Part shown: piece after piece, positions 43,898 to 56,240 of the stretch
Layout: every line of letters begins with the position of its first letter
Position numbering within the stretch: position 1 is the stretch's first letter
Origin: Thuidium tamariscinum
Taxonomy: Eukaryota; Streptophyta; Bryopsida; Hypnales; Thuidiaceae
Direction: 5' to 3'
Assembly: GCA_947034885.2 (NCBI GenBank)
Contig: OX344758.2
Location: forward strand, 8,124,501 to 8,188,500
DNA length: 64,000 nucleotides
Position numbers and translations under genes: made by a program
Notes under the pieces: model-generated
Told to the model about the DNA's origin: nothing
The model's input: only the letters and a program-made list of their open reading frames with translations
The model's database searches: none

Positions 43898-44554
43898 TAA
43901 GGCGTGTTACTGTACAAATCCCTTCATACAAGGACGCCCTCGCTACTCTCTGTGCCTGTACACAAGCGAGCGAGTCACACCACATTTCTTTGCCCAACTA
44001 CTGCCAAGCATCGCATTCAGTTTCGACCACGGTCGACTCGGAAATTATCATTTCCGTAGCGGATGAACAATTGTGCAAATATTGGAGTTAGTGGGAGATA
44101 GGTCGGGCTTTTTTTATATATGTTGAGTGTGTACAGCAGCAACCCCACTGCAGTGTTTTCATGGCGTAGGCGTGTGGACTGCTCCAGAAAATACTCTAGA
44201 AGCTCACCGCAAACGTCGAATCGGTGAGGGCAAATTCTCGGCGATGATGTAAATACGTAATTTTTGTATTGTCTTTTTCATCGTCATCGTTAAGCAGCCA
44301 GTGCAGATCTCTCAATCGCTATATCTATTCGAACAGTGGACAATTTTCAAATTTCTGAATACCCTTATCTCAACTTAGTTAGTGTACCTGTAAGCAGTGT
44401 GCAAGTTCACAACAATGGTTCAAGAACATGTCGACATTAAGATGTCGGCGTTTGAAGACAACACTGCATCAGAACTCGAACATGAAGAGACATTGCAGAC
44501 AGAACATCGCCAGAAGCACCACTGGGTCCCTATTTTTATTTTGTTTTGTTTTTC
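43898..44554 (+). other. PPK1 3' flank
   Basis: About 450 bases of gene-like composition follow the stop (probable 3' UTR), then mixed sequence. TGTAAATACG near 44249 could be part of a polyadenylation region, but no unique signal can be fixed. Confidence 0.45.
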
Positions 44555-45176
44555 TTAACCCCTAACTGCCCGAGGCACCAGAATCTGGTGTTTGCAAAGT
44601 TTTTAGTGGTTTGTATTTTTGGAAAGTTCTTCTAGAAGTCTAGTTTTAGTGTCAAAAATCCAATCTGGAAAATGAATGATAATGATTTTTCTATACAAGA
44701 TTTTGTGCAAGGGTAACCCCTTGCAATCTTGACTTTCCATAGTGTTGAGAGCTCTTGAAAATGAGCCTTAAATACACTAGATTTTGATTAAAAAGTCACA
44801 TTCAAAATTCATTTACAAAAATTGTAGAATACATTTTGAGGAGCCATAAATTGATTGGAGTTATGCATGTTAAGCCCTTTCACCTCATATTTTTTTGGTC
44901 ATCAACTTTTTAGATTTAACTTGCAAAAAGAAGATAGAAACACTTTACATCACTTTTGCAATTTTAACACCCTCATGGTCAAACACTATAATCTTCCATT
45001 CCATAAGTGCTATTGTTGTGTTTTCTTTTCCTATGCAATCTCTAACATGTCTAGTTTGAATTTGTACAATTACAATTTTAAGAAAATTGATACAACTTAT
45101 CAAAATGTTGGCAATACCCTCAACTTAGAGCAAATTCCAAGAAACTCAAAACAAGCCTTGGGCAATACGGGGTTAA
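44555..45176. mobile_element. 0.61-kb TTAA-flanked MITE, CCCCTAACTGCCC ends
   Basis: TTAA lies at 44555-44558 and 45173-45176. The left end CCCCTAACTGCCCGAGGC and the inverse complement of the right end, CCCCGTATTGCCCAAGGC, correspond with four mismatches. It shares its terminal motif with the element at 49294-50100. A 112-codon plus-strand frame inside is not conserved in that sister copy and is probably spurious. Confidence 0.75.
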
Positions 45177-45349
45177 ATCACAAATTAAATTAATTCAACG
45201 GCAAAAAAGAACCCCACAAAACACCTGCAGACGAAGCGGGACTCACGAGACATCTATAAGCTACTAGAGCGATTTTTGTTCCACTTCACCTTCATCTCAT
45301 CCCAGGAGCAGACAGGTGTAATTTGACCCAATACTGAGTCACTATTTAC

Positions 45350-45605
45350 AGGGCCGGGGTGAACTGACTCCCCTCGCTCGGCCACGCGGGAAAATGCTGA
45401 AATTTTTTATTTTTCACACATGAAAAATTTTGCAAATTCTGATTTCATATATGCATTCGGAGGCCCGAAATTAGCAATATGAGGTGTCCTAGGTAAATTA
45501 ACCAAGCACAACATAGGGGCTTTTATTTTTACTTGCACCCCTAGAATGCCTTGGTGAGGCCGAGCGACGGGGGCCAGCTCACCCCGACCGTTTTGGCCGT
45601 TTTAT
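45350..45605. repeat. GC-rich inverted repeat
   Basis: GGCCGGGGTGAACTGACTCC (from 45352) recurs inverted as a GGCC..GAGCTCACCCCGACC-type segment ending near 45590, with CGCTCGGCC on both arms. The spacer is A/T-rich. It may be a foldback element between the MITE and the epoxide hydrolase 3' end. Boundaries approximate. Confidence 0.55.
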
Positions 45606-45855
45606 TGGAGGGGATCGGGGGTTTACCCCATCCGTGTAACGCACTATTTTAACTTCTCACTCACTCACAATGTGAACGATTTGTTGAAGAGAAAGAAAAG
45701 GTATTATTTGGCAGAGTAACCACCTGTAACGAAACTTGCAAGTTTTGTTGTGCCAAAGAGAGCCTTTTGGCAGGTTCAAGCATTTCTTCCGCGCTGCTTT
45801 TCTGGAGATGCTCTTGCGTACCAAATGCTTAGCAGACGTTGTATAAATATAACTC

Positions 45856-47659
45856 CTAGCTGGGACTGTCGACACCCTTGAAGAAAGCGATGAGGAGCTC
45901 GTTGGTTTTTGTTGATTGCTCCTGTTGTATGAAATGAGCACCCTCCAGATAAACAACATCTTGCAGATTCGGAACAACCTTTTTGAAGTTGTTGTCCACA
46001 TAATCCTGCAACTCAGGAAACTTCATCACAAGGTCCTCCTTTCCAGCAATAAAGAGCGCTTTGGTGTTCAACCCTGCTCCTGTCCATGGAGCTTTGAGTT
46101 CGTAAGTTCTGTCCATGCACCGGTAGTAGTTGAGGCCGCCAGTCCACCCGGACTTCTCCTTGTCCTCAACGTAGAACTGAATGTCAAAATCTGTAATCCA
46201 CGGAGGTTGCCGCTCTGGCGTGGGAAGCGATTCTATCAGTTCTTTGTCTTTCGGAGCGACAAAGATGTCGCGTGCACCATTATAGAGAATCTTCGCAAGG
46301 GAGAGTTCGGTTCCTGTCTTTTCAAAGTCTCTTTCTGCACGCCCAGGCTCCAGAAATCTGCACATAATTTACATGTTGAGGCAATCGAAATCAATACCCA
46401 TGCCAAAAAGAGAGAAAAACAAAATCAGATACTTCACAGCCAATATACGAAGGTGGAAAATCCACTTGCTTGGGTCGAAAAGTAACCCAATTGCAAGCAC
46501 TTGTCATCCATACATGCACATTGTAAGAAACGAGATACTTCTACTTCCTAGTAAAGTAAACGATACTCGTATCTCATGTTTCCATGAGATACGTCGTAGG
46601 TGCAACACTCATAGTGCAGGGAGCTACTATTAGGTTTCTGAATCGGACCTACTATACATTTTCAAACCCAAAACAATTCTCAACTTATTCATATGACATC
46701 CGAATAATTCATATTTGATCTACTGTCTTGAAATCCTTTCAACATGAAATTCTTGAATGAGCGGGTAAAGGGATCCTTCTACAGTAGTACTCTACCACAA
46801 ATATACATATATTCGTGCTACAGTCTCCCACAATACATGGGCAAGACTTAAATTCAAGATTTCTACAGTGAAAGGCGCCTTGATTCATGGAAACCAAAAG
46901 GGGGATCTGCCTTGAGCTGTACAAGAATGTTATGAAAAATGGGAACAAGACGCACAAAAGAACCCACTCAAACCAGCTGCACCGCACGCCACGAGAATGA
47001 TCAAGTTCCCTACCTTAACTACCTTCATTTCAATTTCACTCACAAGCTATGCAACTGAAGATCTCTCCTCGAACAGTGAACAATCAGTAAACCTCCACAA
47101 CATTCGACTGGGACATACATGTAGAACAATTCAAGCAGATGGGAATAGAAAGGAAACGAAACCCTAAACCCTGACCCACGAACCTGATTTGATAGAAATC
47201 ATCCCCAAAACGCTCCCGCACCTTTTTAAGAAGCCCTCCGCCAGGCATCCTGGGTACAAACGGGACGGACAAGCTAACAACAGCCTTCACGAGATCCGGT
47301 CGAAACAAGCACAAATCCCAGGCCACCATGGCGCCCCAGTCATGTCCCACAACGAGCACCCGCTTCTCCCCCAACACACCCAGAAGCCCCACGAGGTCCC
47401 CCACAACATCCAGCGTCGTGTAGCTCCCAGCATCGCTCGGGGACTCCGTTTGTCCGTAGCCTCGCAAATCAGGAGCCACAACGTGATACCCCGCCTCGGC
47501 CAACGCAGGGATCTGGAAACGCCAGGACCACCAAAACTCAGGGAAACCGTGAAGGAGCAGGCATGTTGGACCTGTGCCGTGCTCCACCACGTGCATGCTG
47601 ATGCCATTCGTCTCCACGGTCTTGTGCGTCACATCCGCCATCCATTTCGGCGCCTCCAT
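45856..47659 (-). CDS. Soluble epoxide hydrolase (alpha/beta-hydrolase fold)
   Basis: Opens epoxides, such as those of fatty acids (cutin monomers, defence oxylipins), to diols. Exons 47659-47184 and 46357-45856 splice at CAG/GTTCG and GTGCAG/ATTTC inside an Arg codon (159) and give 325 residues, the normal size for plant cytosolic enzymes. All catalytic features are present: HGFPE oxyanion motif at 37-41, nucleophile Asp107 in GHDWGA, Asp267, His300 in EGAHF, and the two epoxide-polarising tyrosines Tyr156 and Tyr237 (in LNYYR). There is no signal peptide or peroxisomal C-terminus (it ends DSPS), so a cytosolic location is inferred. The single intron (826 bp) contains a perfect hairpin (GTATCTCATG with its inverse near 46567-46591). 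Substrate cannot be read from sequence. Confidence 0.95.
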
Positions 47660-48969
47660 TGCCCCTCAAATTCTTCCTGCACCCACCTCAATTCTTGGTG
47701 ACCTCACGGGAATCCTAAGCAGACTGTTGTGGTGGAGGTGGTCGCAACTGCAATTCACGCCGTGAAATAGGTTGCGGGTGAACCCATATGCGATGGAATT
47801 TGAATGCGTTTCGTGTCTGGGCATCCGAAACAAATGTATCTGCGAGGACGATACCGTATTCTTCACGGGGAGTCAACATCGGTCAACATTCGTCACTCGC
47901 ACCACGGCCGGCAAGTGACGCAGAGACGGGATTTCGAAATTTTACCTCCAACTGGAGCTTGACTGTGCGGCGCTGGTCAGTCTCACAGTGAGGACCAGGC
48001 AGCGTTTGTAAAACTGGCTACAAAGCGCCAGAATTCCGTCTACCAAAAAAAAGGGTGGGCTAATTGCATATGGTGGAAAAAAAATTTGGAGTGCCAATTG
48101 GAGCCAGTTCACACATTGGATTTTCCCTTCGTCTAAGGTAGCTGACCTACTTTCAATCACTTAAGCAATTACACATAGTTAGAGTGCAGTTAGAGTGCAG
48201 TTTTTTATTGCAAACTTTTTCCCATGTACAAAAATAGAGTTTGGAAGGATAGCATATTTTTCTAGAATTTTATCACACAAAGTGTAATTACTATGAATTT
48301 TTTAGTAGAAGATTCTTCTTGACCTATAATGGTAATATAGACCTTACTATTTCTGACCATAGGCTGATTGCAAAATCAACCAAGGGCTAATTGTATTTAT
48401 GAGAGCCTTACAACCAATCCTAATGTGCCACAATTGCTTTGAGAGCTGCACCGCATTTTCACAGAAAGAATGCAACCTACATATTGGAAATGGATAGGTG
48501 ATCGAAAATAGGCCGGCTACCTTAACCCTCCTCTCATCTGCCAGTTGTGTTGCAGTCACTTGCTCTAGATGGTTTTTGTTGATTGCAATGGCACCACCTC
48601 AACCGTTGATGATTCTCTTGGTAGTGACATTTGACTGGCCAAATTAGCAACTAATTAGTTGCTGTCTAGCCCTTGGATTTGTAGAGGATGAGAGGTGCTT
48701 TTCAAATTTGAAGTTCCTATAGTCTTGCCACAAAAATAGATTGGAGAAGCACCTTCCCCTTGTTGTGCAGATGTTTGGGCAGAGGTATTTCTCTTTGAAG
48801 AACTTCCCCTACAAGGAAGCAATAAACTCTTGGAAATCAACTGTTAAAGTAAGCCAGCAAGGGGATGTGTAAGTTAGGCCATTACATCAGTATCATGTGC
48901 AATAGTAGTATCCTTTACATTTCAATGTTTACCTTAGTTTTCATGAGATTTTGCAAGACTCTTAACTCA
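47660..48969. other. Epoxide hydrolase promoter side and intergenic DNA
   Basis: To about 48000 the composition is gene-like and probably holds the promoter and leader of the minus-strand gene; no clear TATA box is visible on that strand. Beyond that the sequence is mixed, with a short tandem GTTAGAGTGCA repeat near 48178-48201. No gene can be supported. Confidence 0.45.
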
Positions 48970-49289
48970 CACTACTAGGAAAATGGGCCCTAATCTATAT
49001 AAATTTGGACAAAATAGTGTCTGAAATGATAGCTGCATATCTGAAATGACAGTCACAACTTGTGAAATTTTATTTTTTGTCAATATACAATGTCTGTCAA
49101 ATTTTTGTCAATTTCTCAATCAATTTTGACAAACAAGGTTAATGTCTTCCTTCAAACTCAACAAATTTTTATATACAATTTTTATTTTAGATACAAAATA
49201 ATGTAGCTATCATTTACTAACTCTATAAGAAATTATACCTCATTGCAATCTTTAACCATTCACTATCAATACCTTAACATTATTTGTCT

Positions 49290-50104
49290 TTAACCCCTAA
49301 CTGCCCAATTGACCATATATGGTTGATTTGAAATTTTAGGCCCATTTCAGAATGGGCAGTTGAATTCCTGTGACCGTTTTTTTTTTTAAATTCGAGTAGA
49401 TTTAAGGATTAACTATTAAAAAATTTCATTATTCACTAAAAAACAGTGCATATTTGATTATTGAGAGGTCTTCAAAGGCATACATGTACCATAAGTGAAG
49501 TGTAAAGCTTGCCAATTTTACTTCATTTCCTAACTTTATACAATTTCACTTGATTTGAAATCTAAGAAATTGTACATATCCATTTGCTTTGAGGATGGTT
49601 CCAATGGAAAGAGGAAAGTGTTTTCATGATATTCACCATTGAGAATTTAAACATACAACTATTGATTTGGAATTATTTTCAATTTCTACATATAAAAAAT
49701 AATTGCATTTCAACAATTGCAAGGTGGATTGTGTAATGAATTTAATAGCTTTTCATGTGAAATTAAGTTTTTTAGAAGTGCATTTTAGTGTGCTAACACT
49801 CTTTATAGTTGTTTACGTCACCTTCAATCCCCCAAAAAATTTATATGCAATTTTGAGAAACATTGTGGGAAAAGGCAATATACTAAATATAGAAAATGTA
49901 ATCTTCTTTTGTTATAATCTCACAACTCCTATGCAATTTTGTACTCAAAATTTGTGTAATTACTAATAAATAAGCTCTTTAAACATCTATGCGATCAGAT
50001 TTTGGAAAAAAAAAACAATTTACTTCATTAGGGATGACTACAAGCTCATGCACTTTTTTCATAATCAAAACACACTTGAAAAGGCTTGGGCATTTAGGGG
50101 TTAA
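49290..50104. mobile_element. 0.81-kb TTAA-flanked MITE, CCCCTAACTGCCC ends
   Basis: TTAA lies at 49290-49293 and 50101-50104. The left end CCCCTAACTGCCCAA and the inverse complement of the right end, CCCCTAAATGCCCAA, differ at one base. Sister of 44559-45172 by its ends. Non-coding. Confidence 0.8.
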
Positions 50105-50108
50105 GGGA

Positions 50109-51070
50109 GAGAAGCTCCCTCTATATATCTGAAGTGGTAGGGGATTAACCAACTCATATGGGATATATGAACTCTTGAAGTTGTGAGAGCTCATAGTGAA
50201 GTTAAAAATCCGTAATTTTGTAATAAAACTAAGATTTCAAACCTCATTTAAGCATAGTAGAATATTTTTTTTCAAAAACATTTAAACTAAGACTAGTTAG
50301 AATATGAATTTTCATTTCAAGTCCAAAAATCTGTTTGACATTTCAAGTTTTCAATCAAAAGTTATAGACAGATTTCAAAGAGGAAGTTTCAAAAAATATA
50401 ACAAGAACAATTTCAAGCACCTCTTTGAAATGTCAAAAGAATTTTTAGATGAAAAACTTGAGTTGATTTTTTAACTAAAGTTAGTTCAAGTCTTTTTGAG
50501 AAAACACGTTCTTCTATGCCTAAATAAGGTTTGAAGTCCTATTTTCAATACAATTCCTATTTCTAACTTAGTGTGTTGTTAGAAATAGGAATTGTGTTGA
50601 AAGTAGGACTTCAAACCTCATTTAGGCATAGAAGAATGTTCTTTTTCGAAAACACTTGAACTAACCTTAGTTAAAAAATCAACTCAAGTTTTTCATTTAA
50701 AAATTCTTTTGACATTTCAAGTTTTCAATCAAAAGTTATGAAATTTCAAAGAGGTGTTTGAAATTGTTCTTGTTATATTTTTTGAAACTTCCTCTTTGAA
50801 ATTTGTCCATAACTTTTGATTGAAAATTTGAAATGTCAAATGAATTTTTGGACTTGAAACTCCAATTCATATTCTAACTAGTCTTAATTCAAATGTTTTT
50901 GAAGATAGACATTCTACCATAATTAAATGAGGTCTAAAATCTTGGTTTTAATACAAATTTTTGAGTTTTTAACTTAACTATGAGTTCTCACAACTTTGAT
51001 AATTCACATATCCCATATGGGTTGCTTGACCTCCTACCTTTGTATGTGTATATAAAGAGCTTCACTTCTC
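50109..51070. repeat. Giant ~960-bp foldback (long hairpin)
   Basis: Two arms of about 450-490 bases are inverse complements with modest divergence around a roughly 10-base loop near 50572. CAATTCCTATTTCTAAC and GTTAGAAATAGGAATTG flank the loop exactly. Further out, the arms share the segments around ACTTCAAACCTCATTTAGGC, GACATTTCAAGTTTTCAATC and CCCATATGGG-type sequence in mirrored order. It starts directly beside the right TTAA of the preceding MITE. There are no frames; if transcribed, it would give long dsRNA. Confidence 0.85.
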
Positions 51071-51698
51071 TATTCATTTCACAAAATACAAATGATTCAT
51101 GGAGTAAAACAATTTAGTAAATAAATTAATTCCATGATCTTAATTTGTTTTGGTCAACATTCTTGAAAGTTGATAAAAATTTAAAAATTATAATCATCCG
51201 AAAGCATTTCATCTAAAAATTTATCATTCATCTGAGAAAATTTCATCTAATTTTTTTTTCTAGTCATTATTTCAACTATTTTATTAAATCATTGGAAAAT
51301 AGTTTTTGGAATAAGTGACATGGAAAAAAATCCACGGTGGCAAAAGAGGAAGAGGAAGACTTGCCGATATGTATCTTTGTCTGAATTGACAACCAAATTG
51401 ACAGAATTCTGTCAAAAAAGTGTCTGAAATAGGTATTCCTAATCTACATCAAAGTTGATAGAATTTTGTCAAAATTATTGTCAAATAGAACGTAGTTTTC
51501 CTTGTACTGGGACTTTGTATAAGTATTCTATGATTTGTAGACTTGAAGGCCTTTTCTAATGAGTGTACTCATACTTTTGTTGCAGCAACAAAAGACACTT
51601 TGAGGTGCACAAGCTGACAAATCTCATGGAAACTAAGGGAAATAAGATGCTTCAAAATGTTAAAACACGTTGAATTTCCATGAGGAGTACGTCAAGCA

Positions 51699-52262
51699 CA
51701 ACGTATTATAGCTGAGTATTCAACTTTACCTGTCAAAATGGCCCTTGATATGATTGTAGGACTAGGGCACAAGCTTGTTGTTGGTGTGGGTGACAACTTT
51801 GATTTGTTATATGACATTGAAGTTTTGTTGTCTCTGACCTGTTTCATTCCACTAGTGAATGCTATTAATTGCCTCATTAAGTTCTTTCAGACTTGAGATA
51901 TCTTTATTTGTGATTTTCTTCAAGTTGTAAAATTGTGCCAACAAGAACTAACTCGCATGTTCACTAATTGATCTACTACTTTTGGTAAGCAAGACTTTCC
52001 TCGTTACAATGAGTTGATTTCTTTGAAGTGCACAGAGCTCACTTTGCAGTGGAAGGAACTCCCCAATGACTCAAGTTTGAGTCACCTATTATTTGAGTTC
52101 TCTAGGAGTGCAATGTATGCACGCTCCCACAACAAGAAAACGAGAAAGCATATCTTTGTCACTCAGCACGAATTCAATCACCTCCAAGATAATATCAAGC
52201 AACAATTTGTAGGTAAATTTTCTTTTATCAAATTATTTTTGCTTCAGTTGTGTGGACTTTAG
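51699..52262 (+). pseudogene. Decayed unknown reading frame, about 190 codons
   Basis: One frame runs across the whole interval, interrupted only by TGA at 51894-51896 and 51969-51971. Its composition is protein-like: MALDMIVGLGHKLVVGVGD, a hydrophobic stretch, DIFICDF, QQELTRMF, then a Cys/Trp- and Arg/Lys-rich part, ending just past HEFNHLQDN. Both stops would be Arg (CGA) after reversing one C-to-T change, the usual decay of methylated CpG. The family is not recognised; the setting suggests a transposon protein or captured gene piece. No start codon is identified. Confidence 0.45.
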
Positions 52263-52471
52263 CTATACTTCCCATATTTTTTTGTTGTATACAATGGTAC
52301 TTTATGTAGGTGTAGGTTTTGATATATGTAAGTTTGAACTATGCGTTTTTTCAAACATTAATATCCTACAATATGTCTCTAATTGTGCATTATTTTGGTC
52401 TGTGAAGTAGCAATTTGATTTCTCTCAATATTGAGTTGCTGCAGGTCTTCATTGCCAAAAATGTTTAATGG

Positions 52472-55400
52472 ACACCTCTAATACTTGCTTTGTACAAATT
52501 AAATGCAAAACAATTAAAGTTACCTAATTTTAATTCTCTTGAATCTATTCATATAGCTAAACTAATAAGGTGCGATCCAGTAACATGTGCATTGTATTAT
52601 AATAATTGCACTAAAGCATTTCGAAAATTAATTAAAAGAGAAGCTTCACTTATAGGTGAAGCCATAGACTTTTTTTTTATTACTGAATTTCAACATAGAG
52701 GTAGTGTACATGAACATGTGGTAATTTGGATTAAAAATGCACCAAAGTATTAAAAAAATTCTAATGATGAAATTATTGCTTTTGTAGACAAATATATTAC
52801 ATCAGATAAATCATTTCTTCTTCTTCCTTTACAAGAAGCTCAAATTCATAAGCATTCACGAACATGTAGGAAAAAAGGACAACCAATATGTAGATTTCAT
52901 TATCCCCTTCCACCAATGGAAAACACAATGATTTTAGAACCAATTGATACTAAAGATGTGGAAAATCCAAATTACTTCAAAAATAAATATAAAGATATAT
53001 TTGATTTTTTAAAAGAGCTAGGCACTAGATCAGAAATGACTTTTGATGAATTTTTATTGCATTTTAATATAAACAAGTCGACTTATATAATGTGTTTACG
53101 TACCCAATTAAAAAGACCACAAATATTTTTAAAACGTAAACTTTGTAATATACGTACCAATGCATTCAATAAAAGTATAGCAAATACATGGTATGCCAAT
53201 ACAGATATTCAATTTATACTAGATCCATATGTTGCAGCTACTTATTGTACTTCATACATGACAAAAGTTGACAAAAGTGTAACCTCATAATGAAAATCTA
53301 TAATTCAAAAATGTATTGAAGAAAAAACAAATGTTGATAAACGAATTTTAAGACTTGGTAATGCATTTCTAAATGCACAACAAATGTCAGCACAACTTGT
53401 TGTTTATCTCATTCTTTCTTTACCTTTATATCATAGTTCACGAACATTTAAATTTATAAATACATCACCACTTGAAGAATGTGCTTTCTTTTTAAAACCA
53501 TTAGAAGCACTATCAAAATTGGCCCCTGAATCTTCTGATGTAATGTGTAAATCTATCGTAGATAGATATATTGAAAGACCTCATTCAATGAGTAATATAT
53601 GTTTAGCTGAATTTGCATCAAATTATTATTGTTTAAGAAATAAAATAATAAAATGTAAATCACCCAAAATTATAAGGTTTGTACATTACAACAAACATAG
53701 AGATGTAGAAAATTGGGCAAGAGAACAATTACTATTATATGTACCATTTTTTAACACAAAAGCTTCTCAAAAGAATAATAAAGAGATATGGAAAGAAGCT
53801 TATGATGACAAAATAAATGATGTTCTTAATTTAAGTAAGGAATTCAATTTTCAAATTACTAAAACAACACAAGAAGATTATGAAGAGGAATGGGATCGTC
53901 TGCAAGAAATTGCAAATAAATTACAAACTGATAAAAATGACAATATATGGGATGATGTAGAAGTAGATACAATGGATTTGTGCACCAGTATAAAGAACAT
54001 TGAGAAATATGATTTTGCTTCATATATATATATATATATAATCACAACCAAGACATTACACCAATCAAAATTTAGAACACCATACTTTTCAAAATGTTGA
54101 TTTAATGAATGAACTAGAATTTTTCAAATTACTTGAAAATTTAAATGAAGAAAAAAGAACAATTTATGATGATATCATGTATACAAAGTGTATAAAGACA
54201 AATATTTCAATACATTTATTTTTAACTGGTGGTGCTAGTACTGGAAAAACATTTACGCTACAACTTATTGTATAAGGATTAACTCGCTTTTATCATAGTG
54301 ATATTAAATCAAATCCTTTAAAGCCAAAAGCACTATTGATGGCTTATACTAGAAAAGCTACATTTCATATAGATGGATGTACTATACATTCAGCTTTACA
54401 CATTCCAATAAATCAATCATTATCAAATATTGAAAAATTATCATCAAAATTATTAAATAAATTAACAGATCAGTATGAACAAATAAAATTAATAGTGATA
54501 GATGAAATATCACTTGTTGGAGCAAGAATGTTAGATGCAATTGACCAAAGACTTCGTTCTATTAAACATGTTCAAAACAAGTTTTTGGGTGGATTAGATG
54601 TTATAGTTTGTGGCGATTTTTATCAAGTGCCTCCAGTAAGAGACAAACGGGTCTTTCAAAAATTAAATCATGGATTAAACTCTTTGGCACCTAATTTTTG
54701 GCATGAATGTATGCAATGTTATGAACTAACTATTGTGATGCGACAAAATGATTTAATGTTTGTGGACATATTGAATAGGTTTCGAAAAGCAACTCAAACC
54801 ATTGCAAATATTGACATGATCAATTCACTGTGCTTAAAAACACCTCTAAATGATTCTATAATTCTACACTTGTTTTATATGAATAAAGACACAACAACAC
54901 ATAACATGAAAGTTTTCTATCAAGCTAACAGACCCACATATCATTTACAAGAAACTGATATTCGACACCCTTCATTGTCAGCATCATTTGAAATTCCCAA
55001 TGATCCTAGCAAAACTACTGAATTACATGCATTAATAAAAGTAAAAAAAGACATGCTAGTAGAACTTTGTGCAAGAAATTATGCTACTCATGATGGTTTA
55101 GTTAATAGAGCTGACAGACTTTTTAAAATATCAATTATTACAAATTCAAAAAAATATTTTTTCATAGAATTTTTAATTACAAAGGTCGGAACTTCAACAC
55201 GTTTTAAAAATGCTCATTTATACAAAGATAAAACCATAACATCTACATGGACACCTATTGAAGCATTAACAAAAGAAATAATGTTTAGACAAAGTAAAAC
55301 GCATCTCCTTACTCGCATTCAATTTCCAATACAATTAGCAGCAACTCGAACCATTCATCGTTCACAAGGTTTATCTTTAGATGAAATGGCATTTAATCCA

Positions 55401-56240
55401 AAAGGGGTCAATAAACATGGACTTTCATATACTGCTCTATTTCGTATTAGAACCAAAAAAAAATTGTATCTATTGCACCCATTAACTATATCAAACTTTC
55501 ATGTAGATCACTCAGTTTCTTTGAAAATGGAAAGATTAAGGTCTACAACAAAATGGAACTTATTTGTACCAATATTAAGAACCATGCGCCATTCACATAT
55601 AATTATTCAAAGCATCAATGTAAATTCTTTATCTAAACATCAATATGACATACAAAGTGATCATAATCTTCAGTCATCTCATATACTATGTTTTCAAGAA
55701 ACAAGGGTAAAACTTGCACAAGATGTACCACAATTTATAGATACATTCAAATACAATTATATACATACATTTGACAAATATAGATTGCTTACACTATACA
55801 ATAAAAACATAACATGTTCGACAACTACAATTAAAAATCATAATGGATCTGAATTTATAGCAACAACATTTAATGAAAATACACGAAGGGCTATTCATAT
55901 AATAATTGTTTATCGATCTCATTTTACTTCTATATCATTATTTGTTGAAATTATAAAAGAATTGATTAATAAAGCACCATTGACATGTCCTATTCTTATT
56001 TTGGGAGATTTTAATATAAATTTATGTATAGATACAAACAGAAACAACAATTCTAAGCAACTCATTCAAGCCATGTCTCAACACCACTTGAAACAACAAA
56101 TATTAGTGCCTACTTCTAAATCAAATTCATTAATAGATCATATTTAGACAAATATTTCAAGTCAAGATTCAAAGTTTGGTGTTACACATGTATATTGACT
56201 TGATTATCAAAAACCAATATATTGTGCATTCAAACCTCCA
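52472..56240 (+). pseudogene. Broken Helentron: Rep, Pif1-type helicase and C-terminal endonuclease
   Basis: Coding region of a Helentron (Helitron2-type) rolling-circle transposon. Order: Rep (HUH motif HEH at 52709-52717, the zinc-like CRFHYPLPPM segment near 52890, and the two catalytic Tyr codons at 53243 and 53255), then a RepHel linker (MSAQLVVYLILSLPL), then Pif1-like helicase (Walker A GGASTGKT at 54228-54251, IDEISLVG Walker B near 54500, C-terminal TIHRSQGLSLDEM). An exonuclease-endonuclease-phosphatase domain follows (NVNSL, CFQET, LGDFNIN, IDH), the hallmark that separates Helentrons from canonical Helitrons. Breaks: stops at 52751, 53288, 53291, 54273, 56145 and 56196, and a frameshift at the (TA)n run 54022-54041. 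The last two stops fall where Trp is expected. The element is dead; its termini were not located. Confidence 0.92.
54022..54041. repeat. (TA)n run at the Helentron frameshift
   Basis: About ten TA units sit exactly where the reading frame shifts between the linker and helicase parts. Slippage here probably caused the frameshift; a sequencing-length error is the alternative. Confidence 0.85.

Larger units (their letters stand above)
48970..51509. mobile_element. CACTA-like element, decayed, with nested insertions
   Basis: The left end CACTACTAGGAAAAT and the inverse complement of the right end, CAGTACAAGGAAAAC, resemble the plant CACTA terminus (CACTACAAGAAA type). GTGTCTGAAAT occurs a short way inside both ends, once near 49015 and once near 51420, as a shared subterminal motif. 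A TTAA MITE (49294-50100) and a giant foldback (about 50109-51070) fill most of the 2.5 kb. No transposase is recognised and the 3-bp flanks do not match, so the boundaries are provisional. Confidence 0.45.

Noticed and set aside
44855..45193. 112-codon plus-strand frame as a gene
   Set aside because: It lies within and runs out of a TTAA-flanked MITE and has no family features.
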